Assembly: GCA_945897365.1 (NCBI GenBank)
Contig: CAMDFD010000004.1
Location: 165,350-229,349, forward strand
Length of the DNA stretch: 64,000 nucleotides
DNA from: Bordetella parapertussis
GTDB lineage: Bacteria; Pseudomonadota; Gammaproteobacteria; Burkholderiales; Burkholderiaceae_B
Reading direction: 5' to 3'
The first letter of the stretch is position 1. The number at the start of each line of letters is the position of its first letter. Positions 43,033-51,289 of the stretch are shown here, piece after piece. The translations under genes were made by a program, and so were the position numbers. Under the pieces are notes generated by a model. That model saw only the letters and a program-made list of their open reading frames with translations. It was not told the origin of the DNA and did no database searches.

Positions 43033-44048
43033 CAACTCCACATCTCATCCTTGCCGACTTTCCTGCCAATCGTCCGCGTCGTCTTCGCCGCGATGACTTT
43101 TCTCGGCGCCTTGTTCGCGAGCACTCACTATCGGTTGATGATCTTATTTATCCTGTATTTGTCGTTGAGGGTACGGGAGTGCGTCAACCTATCGCCTCTA
43201 TGCCTGGCGTGTTGCGCTACTCTCCAGACACGATTCTGGAGGTTGCGCGCGAATGCGTCGAGCTCGGCATTCCCGTGATGGCGCTGTTCCCGGTCGTTGA
43301 TCCCTCACTCAAAGCGCTGGATGGCGCCGAAGCAATCAACCCCAAAGGCCTCATTCCACGTGTGGTCGCAAGCCTTAAAAAGCACTTTCCAGAGCTCGGC
43401 CTGCTGACAGACGTGGCGCTCGATCCCTACACTAGTCATGGCCAAGATGGCGTGATTGATGAAAACGGCTATGTCATGAATGACATTACCGTCAAAATCT
43501 TGACGCAACAGGCTTTAGTCCAAGCCGAGGCAGGCGTGGATATCGTGGCACCTAGCGACATGATGGACGGTCGCATTGGTGCCATTCGCACAGCGCTTGA
43601 AGCCAACAACTTCATCCACACCCGTATCATGGCTTATTCAGCCAAATTCGCCAGTGCGTTTTATGGTCCGTTTAGAGATGCTGTTGGTTCCGCCGCCAAT
43701 TTGGGTAAGTCCAATAAACTGGTCTATCAAATGGATCCAGGCAACATCGATGAAGCGCTACGCGAAGTCGCGGCCGACCTTCGCGAGGGCGCCGACATGG
43801 TGATGGTCAAGCCAGGTATGCCTTATCTGGATGTGCTGCGCCGTGTTAAAGACGCCTTTCACGTGCCGACCTTTGCCTATCAAGTCAGTGGTGAATACGC
43901 GATGCTCAAAGCGGCAGCCGCCAATGGGTGGCTTGATCACGACAAGGTCATGATGGAGTCGTTACTGGGCTTTAAACGCGCAGGGGCAGATGGAATTTTG
44001 ACTTACTTTGCACCTGCTGCCGCCAAACTCCTCAAGGGCTCAACCTAG
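43029..44048 (+). CDS. hemB: Delta-aminolevulinic acid dehydratase (porphobilinogen synthase)
   Basis: A 339-residue enzyme that joins two 5-aminolevulinates to porphobilinogen for haem synthesis. The two substrate-binding lysines are K206 (AYSAKFASAFYGPFRDA) and K261 (VMVKPGMPYLD). The metal region DVALDPYTSHGQDG has Asp where zinc enzymes have Cys, so it is of the magnesium-type like Pseudomonas. Its start overlaps the engB stop. Its end overlaps the convergent MFS gene by 17 bases. Confidence 0.97.
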   Translation: MTTPHLILADFPANRPRRLRRDDFSRRLVREHSLSVDDLIYPVFVVEGTGVRQPIASMPGVLRYSPDTILEVARECVELGIPVMALFPVVDPSLKALDGAEAINPKGLIPRVVASLKKHFPELGLLTDVALDPYTSHGQDGVIDENGYVMNDITVKILTQQALVQAEAGVDIVAPSDMMDGRIGAIRTALEANNFIHTRIMAYSAKFASAFYGPFRDAVGSAANLGKSNKLVYQMDPGNIDEALREVAADLREGADMVMVKPGMPYLDVLRRVKDAFHVPTFAYQVSGEYAMLKAAAANGWLDHDKVMMESLLGFKRAGADGILTYFAPAAAKLLKGST

Positions 44049-45276
44049 CTTGCTCAGCCTGGCGCAATCGCAAGCGCCCGGCAAAAAACCAAGCAAGCAA
44101 TGGCAAACCAATAATCCCTACAGGAAACACCGCAGACAAACCAAAGCTGTCACCCAACCAGGCACAGGCCGCCACCCCGAGCGACTGGCCTAAAAACAAA
44201 CAAGACGCAAATAACGACACCGCTGAACCACGGGCAGACGGTGCCATTTGCGTCGCATGCGTTTGTAACACTGCGTGCAAAAAGTAATAACCTAAACCAG
44301 ACAAGACGCTCGCCAACACACCCCAATACCAAACTGTTGAAAGCATAAAGACGCCATAGGCAACTGCCATGGTGATCCCACCTATCAGCGCCAATCTGCG
44401 CTCACCCAACCACGTCACAAACTGGTTCGCACGAATCGCATAAATAAAAGCGCCAAGCGCGAAAAAACCACTAATCATGCCAGCCCACGAAACTGGGATA
44501 CCATGACGCTCATGCAAAAAGGCGGGCACAAAAGCAAGAGGGCCAAAGACAAAAATACCTTCGATACATACGATCACCAAGACCATGACGGCCCAGCGCG
44601 TAGACACCACTTGTTTCAGGGGACCGAGAATACTCGAGCTTTGAGACGGTACATGAGACTTTTCAGGCACACTGTTACGTCGTGAAATCAACAAGCCGCC
44701 CACAATAAAATACACGGCAGCCATCCAGACAAAGGCCCAACGCCAGCCAATCGTATCAGCGAAAACTCCCCCGAGCAATTGGCCGAGCGCAAGACCAGAA
44801 ATCGAGCCGAGCAAAAATCGTGCAAGCGTTGCCTGCCTCTGCTCATAGGGCACATGGTCGCCAATCCAGGCCATCGAGAGAGGCACAATTGCCGCGGCGA
44901 TTGCACCTGAAATTAACCGACCAAGTTCAATCACCTCCAAACTGGGTGCGAATACAACAATCAAAGCGCCAATCGCGCAACCAAGCGTTGCCCAAGACAC
45001 CACACGAAACTTGCCATAACGATCGCCAAGCGGTCCGTAAAAAAATTGCATGACTCCATAAGCAATCGCAAACCAAGTCACTGTGCCAGATGTCTGCGCC
45101 GTTCGAACACCAAACTCTTCTGCGAAAACAGGCAATAACGGATCACAAATTCGAAAAGAGGTGGTTGCCGCACAGGCTGCTAAAGCAAACAAAATAATGA
45201 CCGATGTTGTCGACTTTGGGTTTTCGTTCTTTGGTTGATCCGTATTGTCCAAGTCGTGGTCCCGTGCTTGCGTCAT
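44032..45276 (-). CDS. MFS transporter (Bcr/EmrD-like pattern)
   Basis: A 414-residue permease with twelve helices and the MFS loop motif FYGPLGDRYGKFRVV after helix 2. It has no signal beyond the polar N-terminus of about 25 residues (MTQARDHDLDNTDQPKNE). The C-terminal codons overlap the end of hemB on the other strand. In other betaproteobacteria hemB and dsbD are often neighbours, so this gene looks inserted. The substrate is unknown; efflux of a sugar or drug is possible. Confidence 0.88.
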   Translation of the reverse strand: MTQARDHDLDNTDQPKNENPKSTTSVIILFALAACAATTSFRICDPLLPVFAEEFGVRTAQTSGTVTWFAIAYGVMQFFYGPLGDRYGKFRVVSWATLGCAIGALIVVFAPSLEVIELGRLISGAIAAAIVPLSMAWIGDHVPYEQRQATLARFLLGSISGLALGQLLGGVFADTIGWRWAFVWMAAVYFIVGGLLISRRNSVPEKSHVPSQSSSILGPLKQVVSTRWAVMVLVIVCIEGIFVFGPLAFVPAFLHERHGIPVSWAGMISGFFALGAFIYAIRANQFVTWLGERRLALIGGITMAVAYGVFMLSTVWYWGVLASVLSGLGYYFLHAVLQTHATQMAPSARGSAVSLFASCLFLGQSLGVAACAWLGDSFGLSAVFPVGIIGLPLLAWFFAGRLRLRQAEQARLSP

Positions 45277-45310
45277 GTAGTCTCTGGTTTAAGTCTTTTA
45301 TTTGTTATTT

Positions 45311-47326
45311 TTACTTTAGTGCACGATCCAAGGTCGCGGTAAACCGTGTGGCGTCCTGAAAACCTACCACCCTCACATCTTTTCTTTCGTAACCCCCGGG
45401 GTTAAAGAAAATAATACCCGGAGGTCCAAACAGACGAAATTTTTTCATCAAGGCACGATCATCTGCATTGTTTGCGGTGACATCGACCTTTAACAACAGC
45501 ATCTGATTCATGCGTTGCATAACGCGCGGATCAACAAACGTAAAGGCTTCCATTTCTTTGCAGGAAATACACCAGTCCGCATAAAAATCTAACATCACGG
45601 GGCGCGTCGACTGTACAAGTAATTGCTCAAGCTCCGCGACGGTTCTGACAAGTTGAAAACTTGGAGGCCCCGCATTTAAAGCTCCAGGACGTTGCGCCGT
45701 TGTTCCGCTGCTATTGACGCTGGGTATCCCGAGAAGTTGCTGCTTGCCTGTTAAGTTCGTGCCGCCGAGTATCGGTCCTTGCGCCGCCACGGGAGTCGCC
45801 GTGGGGATACCCGTCATCACCGGATTATTCATCGACAACGACAATGACAAATGATTTAAAGGCTGAAGTAACGAACGTCCACCGCTCGCAACACCTAGAA
45901 TCCAGAGCGTGCTCAACACGATCAGCAACAAACCCAAGGTTTTACGGCATGCTCCACTTAGACCAGACTCACTCGTGATGGGTTCGAAAGGTCGCAGCAA
46001 TACGGCTGCAAACATTGCCAGAACAGCCCAGCCCAAAATCTGTACCCAGGTGGGCATTAATGGCGTCACCATCCACCATGCCGTTGCCAATAACAACAAA
46101 CCAAAAAACTGTTTAACGCCTTCCATCCAGGAGCCAGCGCGCGGCATGAGTTTTCCAGCTGATGCGCCCATTAAGAGTAATGGCACCCCCATACCCCAGG
46201 CCATCGCAAACAATGCCGCACCTCCCAGAAAGACATCCCCTGATTGGGAAATGTATAACAATGCGCCCGCCAAAGGTGCGGCGACACACGGTCCTACAAT
46301 CAGCGCGGATAGAGCGCCCATCAAGATGGACGCACTCATCTTTCCGCCAAGGATATGCGAGTTTTTAGCCATTAACCGTGTCTGAATGAACGAAGGCATT
46401 TGAAGTGTATATACATCGAACATCGCAAGCGCCAACAATGCAAGTAGTAGGGCAAACAATCCCAACACCCAGGGGGTTTGTAACCAGGCGGCCAGTCCTG
46501 CACCACTCAAACCCGCTGCAATACCAAGAGCCGTATAGATCACTGACATGCCAGCCACATAGCCAAGTGCCAAGGCGAATCCTCGCGCTTTAGAAACATG
46601 CTGTTGCTCACCAACCAATAGTACGGAGAGAATCGGCAGCATCGGCAACACACAAGGCGTCAGGGCAAGCAATAATCCCAACACAAAAAACAATAAAACA
46701 ACCTCGACAGTCCCTGTCGAAGACAAAATATCTGCGAGACCGACGTCATTACTCCCAAAAAAAAGCTCGGACCACGGCCCTTGCTGAATGCGATCAAAAA
46801 GTCCAAGCCTATTGGCGGGTGACTGCAACAAGTATCCAATGACTTCTGATGTTGCCTGCATAGGGACAATAAAGTCCATCGGCGGATAGCAAATACCTGC
46901 TTCAGCACAACCTTGCCCCGTCACCGTCAACACGAAAGGATTTGTTGGGAGGTCTTTTGGCCAAGATGCGATCGGCAACGTGATGACGGCTTCTTTGAAA
47001 TACAACTCCATCTTTCGATCAAACGTCGGATCGTGTTTAACCTGACCGACTGGAAATTTGCCCTCACCGAGCTTCACCTTCTGCGTGTCGAGCTTGAACG
47101 CAAACTGTTCACGGTACATGTAGTAGCCATTGGCGATCTTAAATTGGAGCTGAATGACGCCGGGTCCTGCCATTTGAACGCGGAGGATAAAAGCCTTTTC
47201 CGGATCTAAAAAGTCTTGTTGCTGAGCCCGCACCATTGAAGTAAAAAAAATACTCGACAATACAAACAACATCGCCAGCATTGAATATGTTTTTGAACGC
47301 TTACATATGTTTATTGCTGTGCTCAT
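45311..47326 (-). CDS. dsbD: Thiol:disulfide interchange protein DsbD
   Basis: A 671-residue inner-membrane protein that moves electrons from cytoplasmic thioredoxin to the periplasm. A signal peptide (cut after SMVRA) leads to the N-terminal domain with GCAEAGICYPP cysteines. The membrane core has the two redox cysteines in LTPCVLPMLP and VGPCVAAPLAG, and the C-terminal thioredoxin domain has WCISCKEME. The start is ATG 47326, in an ATGA overlap with the cutA stop, so the two are translationally coupled. Reduced periplasmic thiols serve cytochrome c maturation, consistent with the System II genes nearby. Confidence 0.95.
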   Translation of the reverse strand: MSTAINICKRSKTYSMLAMLFVLSSIFFTSMVRAQQQDFLDPEKAFILRVQMAGPGVIQLQFKIANGYYMYREQFAFKLDTQKVKLGEGKFPVGQVKHDPTFDRKMELYFKEAVITLPIASWPKDLPTNPFVLTVTGQGCAEAGICYPPMDFIVPMQATSEVIGYLLQSPANRLGLFDRIQQGPWSELFFGSNDVGLADILSSTGTVEVVLLFFVLGLLLALTPCVLPMLPILSVLLVGEQQHVSKARGFALALGYVAGMSVIYTALGIAAGLSGAGLAAWLQTPWVLGLFALLLALLALAMFDVYTLQMPSFIQTRLMAKNSHILGGKMSASILMGALSALIVGPCVAAPLAGALLYISQSGDVFLGGAALFAMAWGMGVPLLLMGASAGKLMPRAGSWMEGVKQFFGLLLLATAWWMVTPLMPTWVQILGWAVLAMFAAVLLRPFEPITSESGLSGACRKTLGLLLIVLSTLWILGVASGGRSLLQPLNHLSLSLSMNNPVMTGIPTATPVAAQGPILGGTNLTGKQQLLGIPSVNSSGTTAQRPGALNAGPPSFQLVRTVAELEQLLVQSTRPVMLDFYADWCISCKEMEAFTFVDPRVMQRMNQMLLLKVDVTANNADDRALMKKFRLFGPPGIIFFNPGGYERKDVRVVGFQDATRFTATLDRALK

Positions 47327-47658
47327 GGTGGCGCTCCTGCCGTCAAACTTCGCACCCAATCTAGATAAGGGCCATATCCACCAACAGCGGGTAAAACAAT
47401 GGCCTCTGGAATGTCATGGGGATGGAGCTCAACCAGGCGCTCGATCAGGGTATGTTGCTTATTTGCGGTTGTTTTAATAATCATTGGGATTTCTTCGGCA
47501 CCCTCGATCTCGCCCTTCCAGCTATAAACGGAAAGCATAGACGTACCAATATTGACACACGCTGCGAGCTGTTCTTCGATGAGCAAATGCGCAATGCGTT
47601 TCGCCAACAAAAGATCTGGCGCATTGGTCATCACCATTACTACATCTTGCTCAGGCAT
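47323..47658 (-). CDS. cutA: Divalent cation tolerance protein CutA
   Basis: A 111-residue protein of the trimeric CutA fold. Visible features are VMVMTNAPDLLLAKRIAHLL, LAACVNI and YSWKGEIEGAEEIPMIIKTT, typical of the family; the C-terminal P-x-x-D-I-P-E-A-I pattern (HPHDIPEAIVL) is kept. I chose ATG 47658 (MPEQDVVMV) over the TTG at 47673. The function is linked to copper tolerance but not proven. It stands between rplQ and dsbD, on the same strand, with a terminator before it. Confidence 0.93.
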   Translation of the reverse strand: MPEQDVVMVMTNAPDLLLAKRIAHLLIEEQLAACVNIGTSMLSVYSWKGEIEGAEEIPMIIKTTANKQHTLIERLVELHPHDIPEAIVLPAVGGYGPYLDWVRSLTAGAPP

Positions 47659-47721
47659 GTTGATCCGTCTCAAATGACTACAGCTACAATTGTATCGACA
47701 TACAGATTACTACAGACACAA

Positions 47722-47748
47722 AAAAGCCTCGGTGATACCGAGGCTTTT
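47722..47748 (-). terminator. Rho-independent terminator of the ribosomal protein region
   Basis: AAAAGCCTCGGT-GAT-ACCGAGGCTTTT forms a perfect 12-base stem with a three-base loop, followed on the minus strand by further T. It lies 50 bases after the rplQ stop and ends the spc/alpha transcription before cutA. Confidence 0.92.
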
Positions 47749-47797
47749 AAGTTTAAGCACCAACATGAGCGCTTAGAACAGAATATTTATGCAGTAT

Positions 47798-48193
47798 TTA
47801 TTCTGCTGCTTCTGAACCTGCCGCTTCATCAACGATAGGACGGTCAACCAATTCCATAAAGGCCATTGGTGCGTTGTCGCCCTGGCGATGTCCCATCTTC
47901 AACACGCGTGTGTAACCACCGTTACGACCTACATAACGTGGGCCAATCTCAGCAAACAACTTAACCACGAGCTCACGATCACGCAAACGCGCAAATGCCA
48001 GGCGCTTGTTTGCTAAGGTTGGGCTCTTGCCCATCGTGATTAAAGGCTCAACGATGCGACGCAATTCTTTTGCTTTTGGCAACGTTGTCTTGATCGCTTC
48101 GTGGGTCAACAGCGCAACAGCCATGTTGCGAAACATCGCAAGACGGTGGCTGCTGGTGCGGTTAAGTTTACGTAATCCATTACCGTGACGCAT
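47798..48193 (-). CDS. rplQ: 50S ribosomal protein L17
   Basis: A 131-residue protein of the large subunit near the exit tunnel. It starts MRHGNGLRKLNRTSSHR at ATG 48193; the frame upstream of it is not conserved. The C-terminus is acidic and a little longer than in E. coli (EAAGSEAAE). It is the last gene of the alpha cluster, 171 bases after rpoA, with a hairpin in that gap. Confidence 0.97.
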   Translation of the reverse strand: MRHGNGLRKLNRTSSHRLAMFRNMAVALLTHEAIKTTLPKAKELRRIVEPLITMGKSPTLANKRLAFARLRDRELVVKLFAEIGPRYVGRNGGYTRVLKMGHRQGDNAPMAFMELVDRPIVDEAAGSEAAE

Positions 48194-48327
48194 GATACTT
48201 TCCTTATTGAATCTATTAAGAGCAAATTCGCTCAATGTATTCAGCTCTTCGATCAGCAAAAAGATGCTGCGGGCCGATTTGTACTAAGACAGCTCTACAA
48301 CACTACACTGCTACTTGACTTCATTAA

Positions 48328-48356
48328 GACTCAGAAGACTTACAGTCCTCTGAGTC
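48328..48356 (-). promoter_or_regulatory. Hairpin in the rpoA-rplQ spacer
   Basis: GACTCAGA-A-GACT-TAC-AGTC-C-TCTGAGTC forms an 8-base stem, one A/C mismatch and a 4-base inner stem, starting 9 bases after the rpoA stop on the minus strand. There is no T run after it, so it is more likely a processing site or a stability element than a terminator. It would set L17 output apart from RpoA. Confidence 0.6.
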
Positions 48357-48364
48357 ATATGTCT

Positions 48365-49348
48365 TTATGGACGCTCGAGGCCCATAGGTGGCCAGTTTTC
48401 CAATTTCATACCCAGAGTCAAACCACGTGCGGCAAGCACTTCTTTAATCTCATTGAGTGACTTACGACCCAAGTTAGGTGTCTTAAGAAGCTCATTCTCA
48501 GTACGCTGAATCAAGTCACCGATATAGTAAATGTTTTCAGCCTTGAGGCAGTTAGCGGAACGCACGGTCAACTCAAGATCATCGACTGGACGCAGCAACA
48601 CTGGATCGATCTGTGGCGCACCACGGCTTGGCGCTTCATAAGAATCACCAGCACCTTCGAGTGCTGCAAACACAGAGATCTGATCCATCAAAATGCGTGC
48701 CGATTGACGCACTGCTTCTTCTGGACTGATCACACCATTTGTTTCAACATCTAGCACGAGCTTGTCGAGGTCGGTGCGCTGTTCGACACGTGCGTTTTCT
48801 ACAGAGTAGCTGACGCGACGCACGGGGCTAAACGAAGCATCCAAAACGATGCGGCCAATGGTGTGGGCGCGATCATCGATCAGCGCACGAACGTTACCTG
48901 GAACGTAACCACGGCCTTTTTCAACCTTGATTTGCATTTCCAGTTTGCCTGAGTCTGTCAGGGTCGCGATCACTTGTGAGGGATTCACGATTTCAACATC
49001 ATGCGGCAGTTCGATATCTGAGGCCAAGACTAACCCTGCGCCTTGCTTGCGAAGAGTCAGCGTCACTTCATCACGGCTATGTAGTTTAAATACCACGCCT
49101 TTCAAATTCAACAAGATATCAACGATATCTTCGCGCACACCAGGAATTGTCGAATACTCATGAACAACGCCGGTAATCTGAACTTCAGTCGGCGCGTAAC
49201 CTGACATCGAAGACAACAGAATGCGGCGCAGCGCGTTTCCAAGCGTGTGGCCGTAGCCGCGCTCGAAGGGTTCCATAATGACTTTGGCGTGATTGGGGCC
49301 GACGATTTCGACTTCGATCGAGCGTGGCTTGAGGAAACTTTGTGACAT
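48365..49348 (-). CDS. rpoA: DNA-directed RNA polymerase subunit alpha
   Basis: A 327-residue subunit that starts polymerase assembly and contacts UP elements. The N-terminal dimerisation domain has GYGHTLGNALRRILLSSM, and the C-terminal domain has NCLKAENIYYIGDLIQRTE and LGRKSLNEIKEVLAARGL. Length is normal. It lies between rpsD and rplQ, as in other proteobacteria. Confidence 0.98.
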   Translation of the reverse strand: MSQSFLKPRSIEVEIVGPNHAKVIMEPFERGYGHTLGNALRRILLSSMSGYAPTEVQITGVVHEYSTIPGVREDIVDILLNLKGVVFKLHSRDEVTLTLRKQGAGLVLASDIELPHDVEIVNPSQVIATLTDSGKLEMQIKVEKGRGYVPGNVRALIDDRAHTIGRIVLDASFSPVRRVSYSVENARVEQRTDLDKLVLDVETNGVISPEEAVRQSARILMDQISVFAALEGAGDSYEAPSRGAPQIDPVLLRPVDDLELTVRSANCLKAENIYYIGDLIQRTENELLKTPNLGRKSLNEIKEVLAARGLTLGMKLENWPPMGLERP

Positions 49349-49436
49349 CGCGAAGGTCCTTTTTCAATACCCTCGGCTCGTTACACCGATAAGGCTGATG
49401 GAGAAGACTGAAAAATATGTCTGACTAAAAATACAT

Positions 49437-49468
49437 ATGGCGTATGCGGCAAATGCGGCATACGCCAT
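49437..49468 (-). promoter_or_regulatory. Strong hairpin in the rpsD-rpoA spacer
   Basis: ATGGCGTATGC and GCATACGCCAT form a perfect 11-base stem with a 10-base loop, 13 bases after the rpsD stop. On the minus strand TATGTATTTTTAG follows, a short T tract. It could be an attenuator or RNase processing site that lowers rpoA output relative to the ribosomal genes. Confidence 0.6.
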
Positions 49469-49480
49469 TTAGATTTTTGA

Positions 49481-50104
49481 TTAGCGTGAATACAATTCCA
49501 CAACCATCGATTCATTGATGTCGCGAGCTACATCCGCGCGATCAGGCACTTGCTTGAACGTACCCACCAACTTAGCGGTATCAACTTCACACCATTGGGG
49601 AATGCCATTGCCTGAAGCCAAGTCCATCGATTCGCGAATGCGAGACTGAGATTTTGACTTTTCACGAATTGCGATCACATCACCAGACTTGATCAACATC
49701 GAAGGAATATCTGCTTTATGACCATTCAACTCAATCGCACGATGTGTGACGAGCTGGCGTGCTTCTGCACGAGTCGAACCAAAACCCATACGATAGACAA
49801 CGTTGTCAAGACGTGACTCAAGCAATTGGATCAATTGCTCGCCTGTGTTGCCCTTACGACGCTCGGCTTCTGCGAAATATTTACGGAACTGCTTTTCCAT
49901 AATGCCGTACATACGCTTGAGCTTTTGCTTTTCGCGCAGCTGCAAGCCATAGTCAGAAGTACGTGCACCCGAGGTGCGACCATGCTGACCTGGCTTTGAG
50001 TCAAGCTTACACTTTGACTCAAGCGAGCGACGTGCACTTTTTAGAAAGAGATCAATGCCCTCGCGACGCGAGAGTTTACATTTGGGACCGGTATAACGTG
50101 CCAT
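49481..50104 (-). CDS. rpsD: 30S ribosomal protein S4
   Basis: A 207-residue primary 16S rRNA binder. It starts MARYTGPKCKLSRREG; the S4 RNA-binding domain (LESRLDNVVYRMGFGSTRAE) is present. S4 in E. coli represses the alpha operon, and the gene position here, second to rpsK, fits such control. Spacing to rpsK is 11 bases. Confidence 0.98.
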   Translation of the reverse strand: MARYTGPKCKLSRREGIDLFLKSARRSLESKCKLDSKPGQHGRTSGARTSDYGLQLREKQKLKRMYGIMEKQFRKYFAEAERRKGNTGEQLIQLLESRLDNVVYRMGFGSTRAEARQLVTHRAIELNGHKADIPSMLIKSGDVIAIREKSKSQSRIRESMDLASGNGIPQWCEVDTAKLVGTFKQVPDRADVARDINESMVVELYSR

Positions 50105-50115
50105 GTGGGTTCCCC

Positions 50116-50517
50116 TTAGATACGACGACGCTTAGGTGGACGGCAACCGTTGTGCGGGACGGGTGTGATATCGGCAATGCTCGAAATCTTAATACCCAAC
50201 GCGTTCAACGCACGCACTGAAGATTCGCGACCTGGACCGGGGCCCTTGATGCGAACTTCAAGTGTCTTAATGCCGTATTCAATTGCCACTTTTCCAGCTG
50301 TTTCTGCGGCAACCTGTGCTGCGAACGGCGTGGATTTACGTGAGCCTTTGAAGCCTGCACCACCAGACGTTGCCCATGACAAGGCATTGCCCTGACGGTC
50401 CGTAATGGTGATGATCGTATTGTTAAAAGATGCATGAACGTGCGCAATACCGTCCGAAACATTCTTTTTGACCTTTTTGCGTACGCGATTCGCGACGCCG
50501 GCAGAAGCTTTAGCCAT
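50116..50517 (-). CDS. rpsK: 30S ribosomal protein S11
   Basis: A 133-residue platform protein. It has AHVHASFNNTIITITDRQGN, GFKGSRKSTPFAAQ and the basic C-terminus NGCRPPKRRRI. It lies between rpsM (13 bases) and rpsD. Confidence 0.98.
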   Translation of the reverse strand: MAKASAGVANRVRKKVKKNVSDGIAHVHASFNNTIITITDRQGNALSWATSGGAGFKGSRKSTPFAAQVAAETAGKVAIEYGIKTLEVRIKGPGPGRESSVRALNALGIKISSIADITPVPHNGCRPPKRRRI

Positions 50518-50530
50518 CTTCTAATCCTCT

Positions 50531-50896
50531 TTATTTCTTCAGGCTAGCAGCAGCGCGACGCGGTCCCTTGCGGGTGCGGGCGTTGGTGCGAGTGCGTTGA
50601 CCACGTACGGGCAAACCGCGCTTATGACGCATGCCACGATAGGTTCCCAGATCGATCAATCGCTTGATCGAGAGCTGAACTTCACGTCGCAGATCTCCTT
50701 CGACCGAGAACACACCTACGTGTTCACGGATACGCTCGAGTTCTACGTCGGTAAGATCCTTGACCTTTTTGGTAAAGGGCACACCAGCAGCTTCACAAAT
50801 TTTGCGAGAGCGAGTGCGACCGATGCCAAAAATGGCGGTCAGGCCGATCTCGGCGTGCTGATGTGGCGGAATGTTGATGCCAGCAATACGGGCCAT
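50531..50896 (-). CDS. rpsM: 30S ribosomal protein S13
   Basis: A 121-residue head protein that touches tRNA and 23S rRNA. ATG 50896 (MARIAGINIPPHQH) is the family start; the longer frame is not conserved. The basic tail GQRTRTNARTRKGP is present. It is the first gene of the alpha cluster, 17 bases after rpmJ, without a visible promoter of its own. Confidence 0.98.
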   Translation of the reverse strand: MARIAGINIPPHQHAEIGLTAIFGIGRTRSRKICEAAGVPFTKKVKDLTDVELERIREHVGVFSVEGDLRREVQLSIKRLIDLGTYRGMRHKRGLPVRGQRTRTNARTRKGPRRAAASLKK

Positions 50897-50913
50897 GACT
50901 GTTCCTTGATGTA

Positions 50914-51027
50914 TTAACCTTGACGCTGCTTGTGACGCGGATCGGTGCAAATGACTCGCACCACTCCGTGACGTTTAATAATTTTGCAGTTGCGGCAAAT
51001 CCGCTTAACCGATGCCATTACTTTCAT
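50914..51027 (-). CDS. rpmJ: 50S ribosomal protein L36
   Basis: A 37-residue protein that was too short for a length-filtered gene search. The minus strand reads MKVMASVKRICRNCK from ATG 51027 and ends PRHKQRQG at TAA 50914. Two CxxC-type zinc ligands (CRNC), a later Cys (ICTDP) and His show the zinc-binding form. It lies between infA and rpsM, as in other Burkholderiales. Confidence 0.96.
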   Translation of the reverse strand: MKVMASVKRICRNCKIIKRHGVVRVICTDPRHKQRQG

Positions 51028-51061
51028 GGTTGACTCCTGTTATCTTTCGAGACCCGGCCGC

Positions 51062-51280
51062 TCATTTTGAGCGGAATACGATTCTGGCGCGCGTTAGGTC
51101 ATAGGGTGTGAGTTCCACTGTGACTTTATCGCCCGGCAAAATCCGGATGTAATGCATACGCATCTTGCCGGAAATATGACCTAATACAACATGGCCATTT
51201 TCTAACTTGACACGGAATGTTGCGTTAGGGAGATTCTCAAGAATCTCACCTTGCATCTGAATGACGTCGTCCTTTGACAT
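51062..51280 (-). CDS. infA: Translation initiation factor IF-1
   Basis: A 72-residue S1/OB-fold protein that blocks the ribosomal A site during initiation. The sequence MSKDDVIQMQGEILENLPNA, LENGHVVLGHISGKMRMHYI and the end VFRSK match the family. Its place between secY and rpmJ is typical of Burkholderiales and differs from E. coli. Confidence 0.97.
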   Translation of the reverse strand: MSKDDVIQMQGEILENLPNATFRVKLENGHVVLGHISGKMRMHYIRILPGDKVTVELTPYDLTRARIVFRSK

Positions 51281-51289
51281 TGCTCTCGC

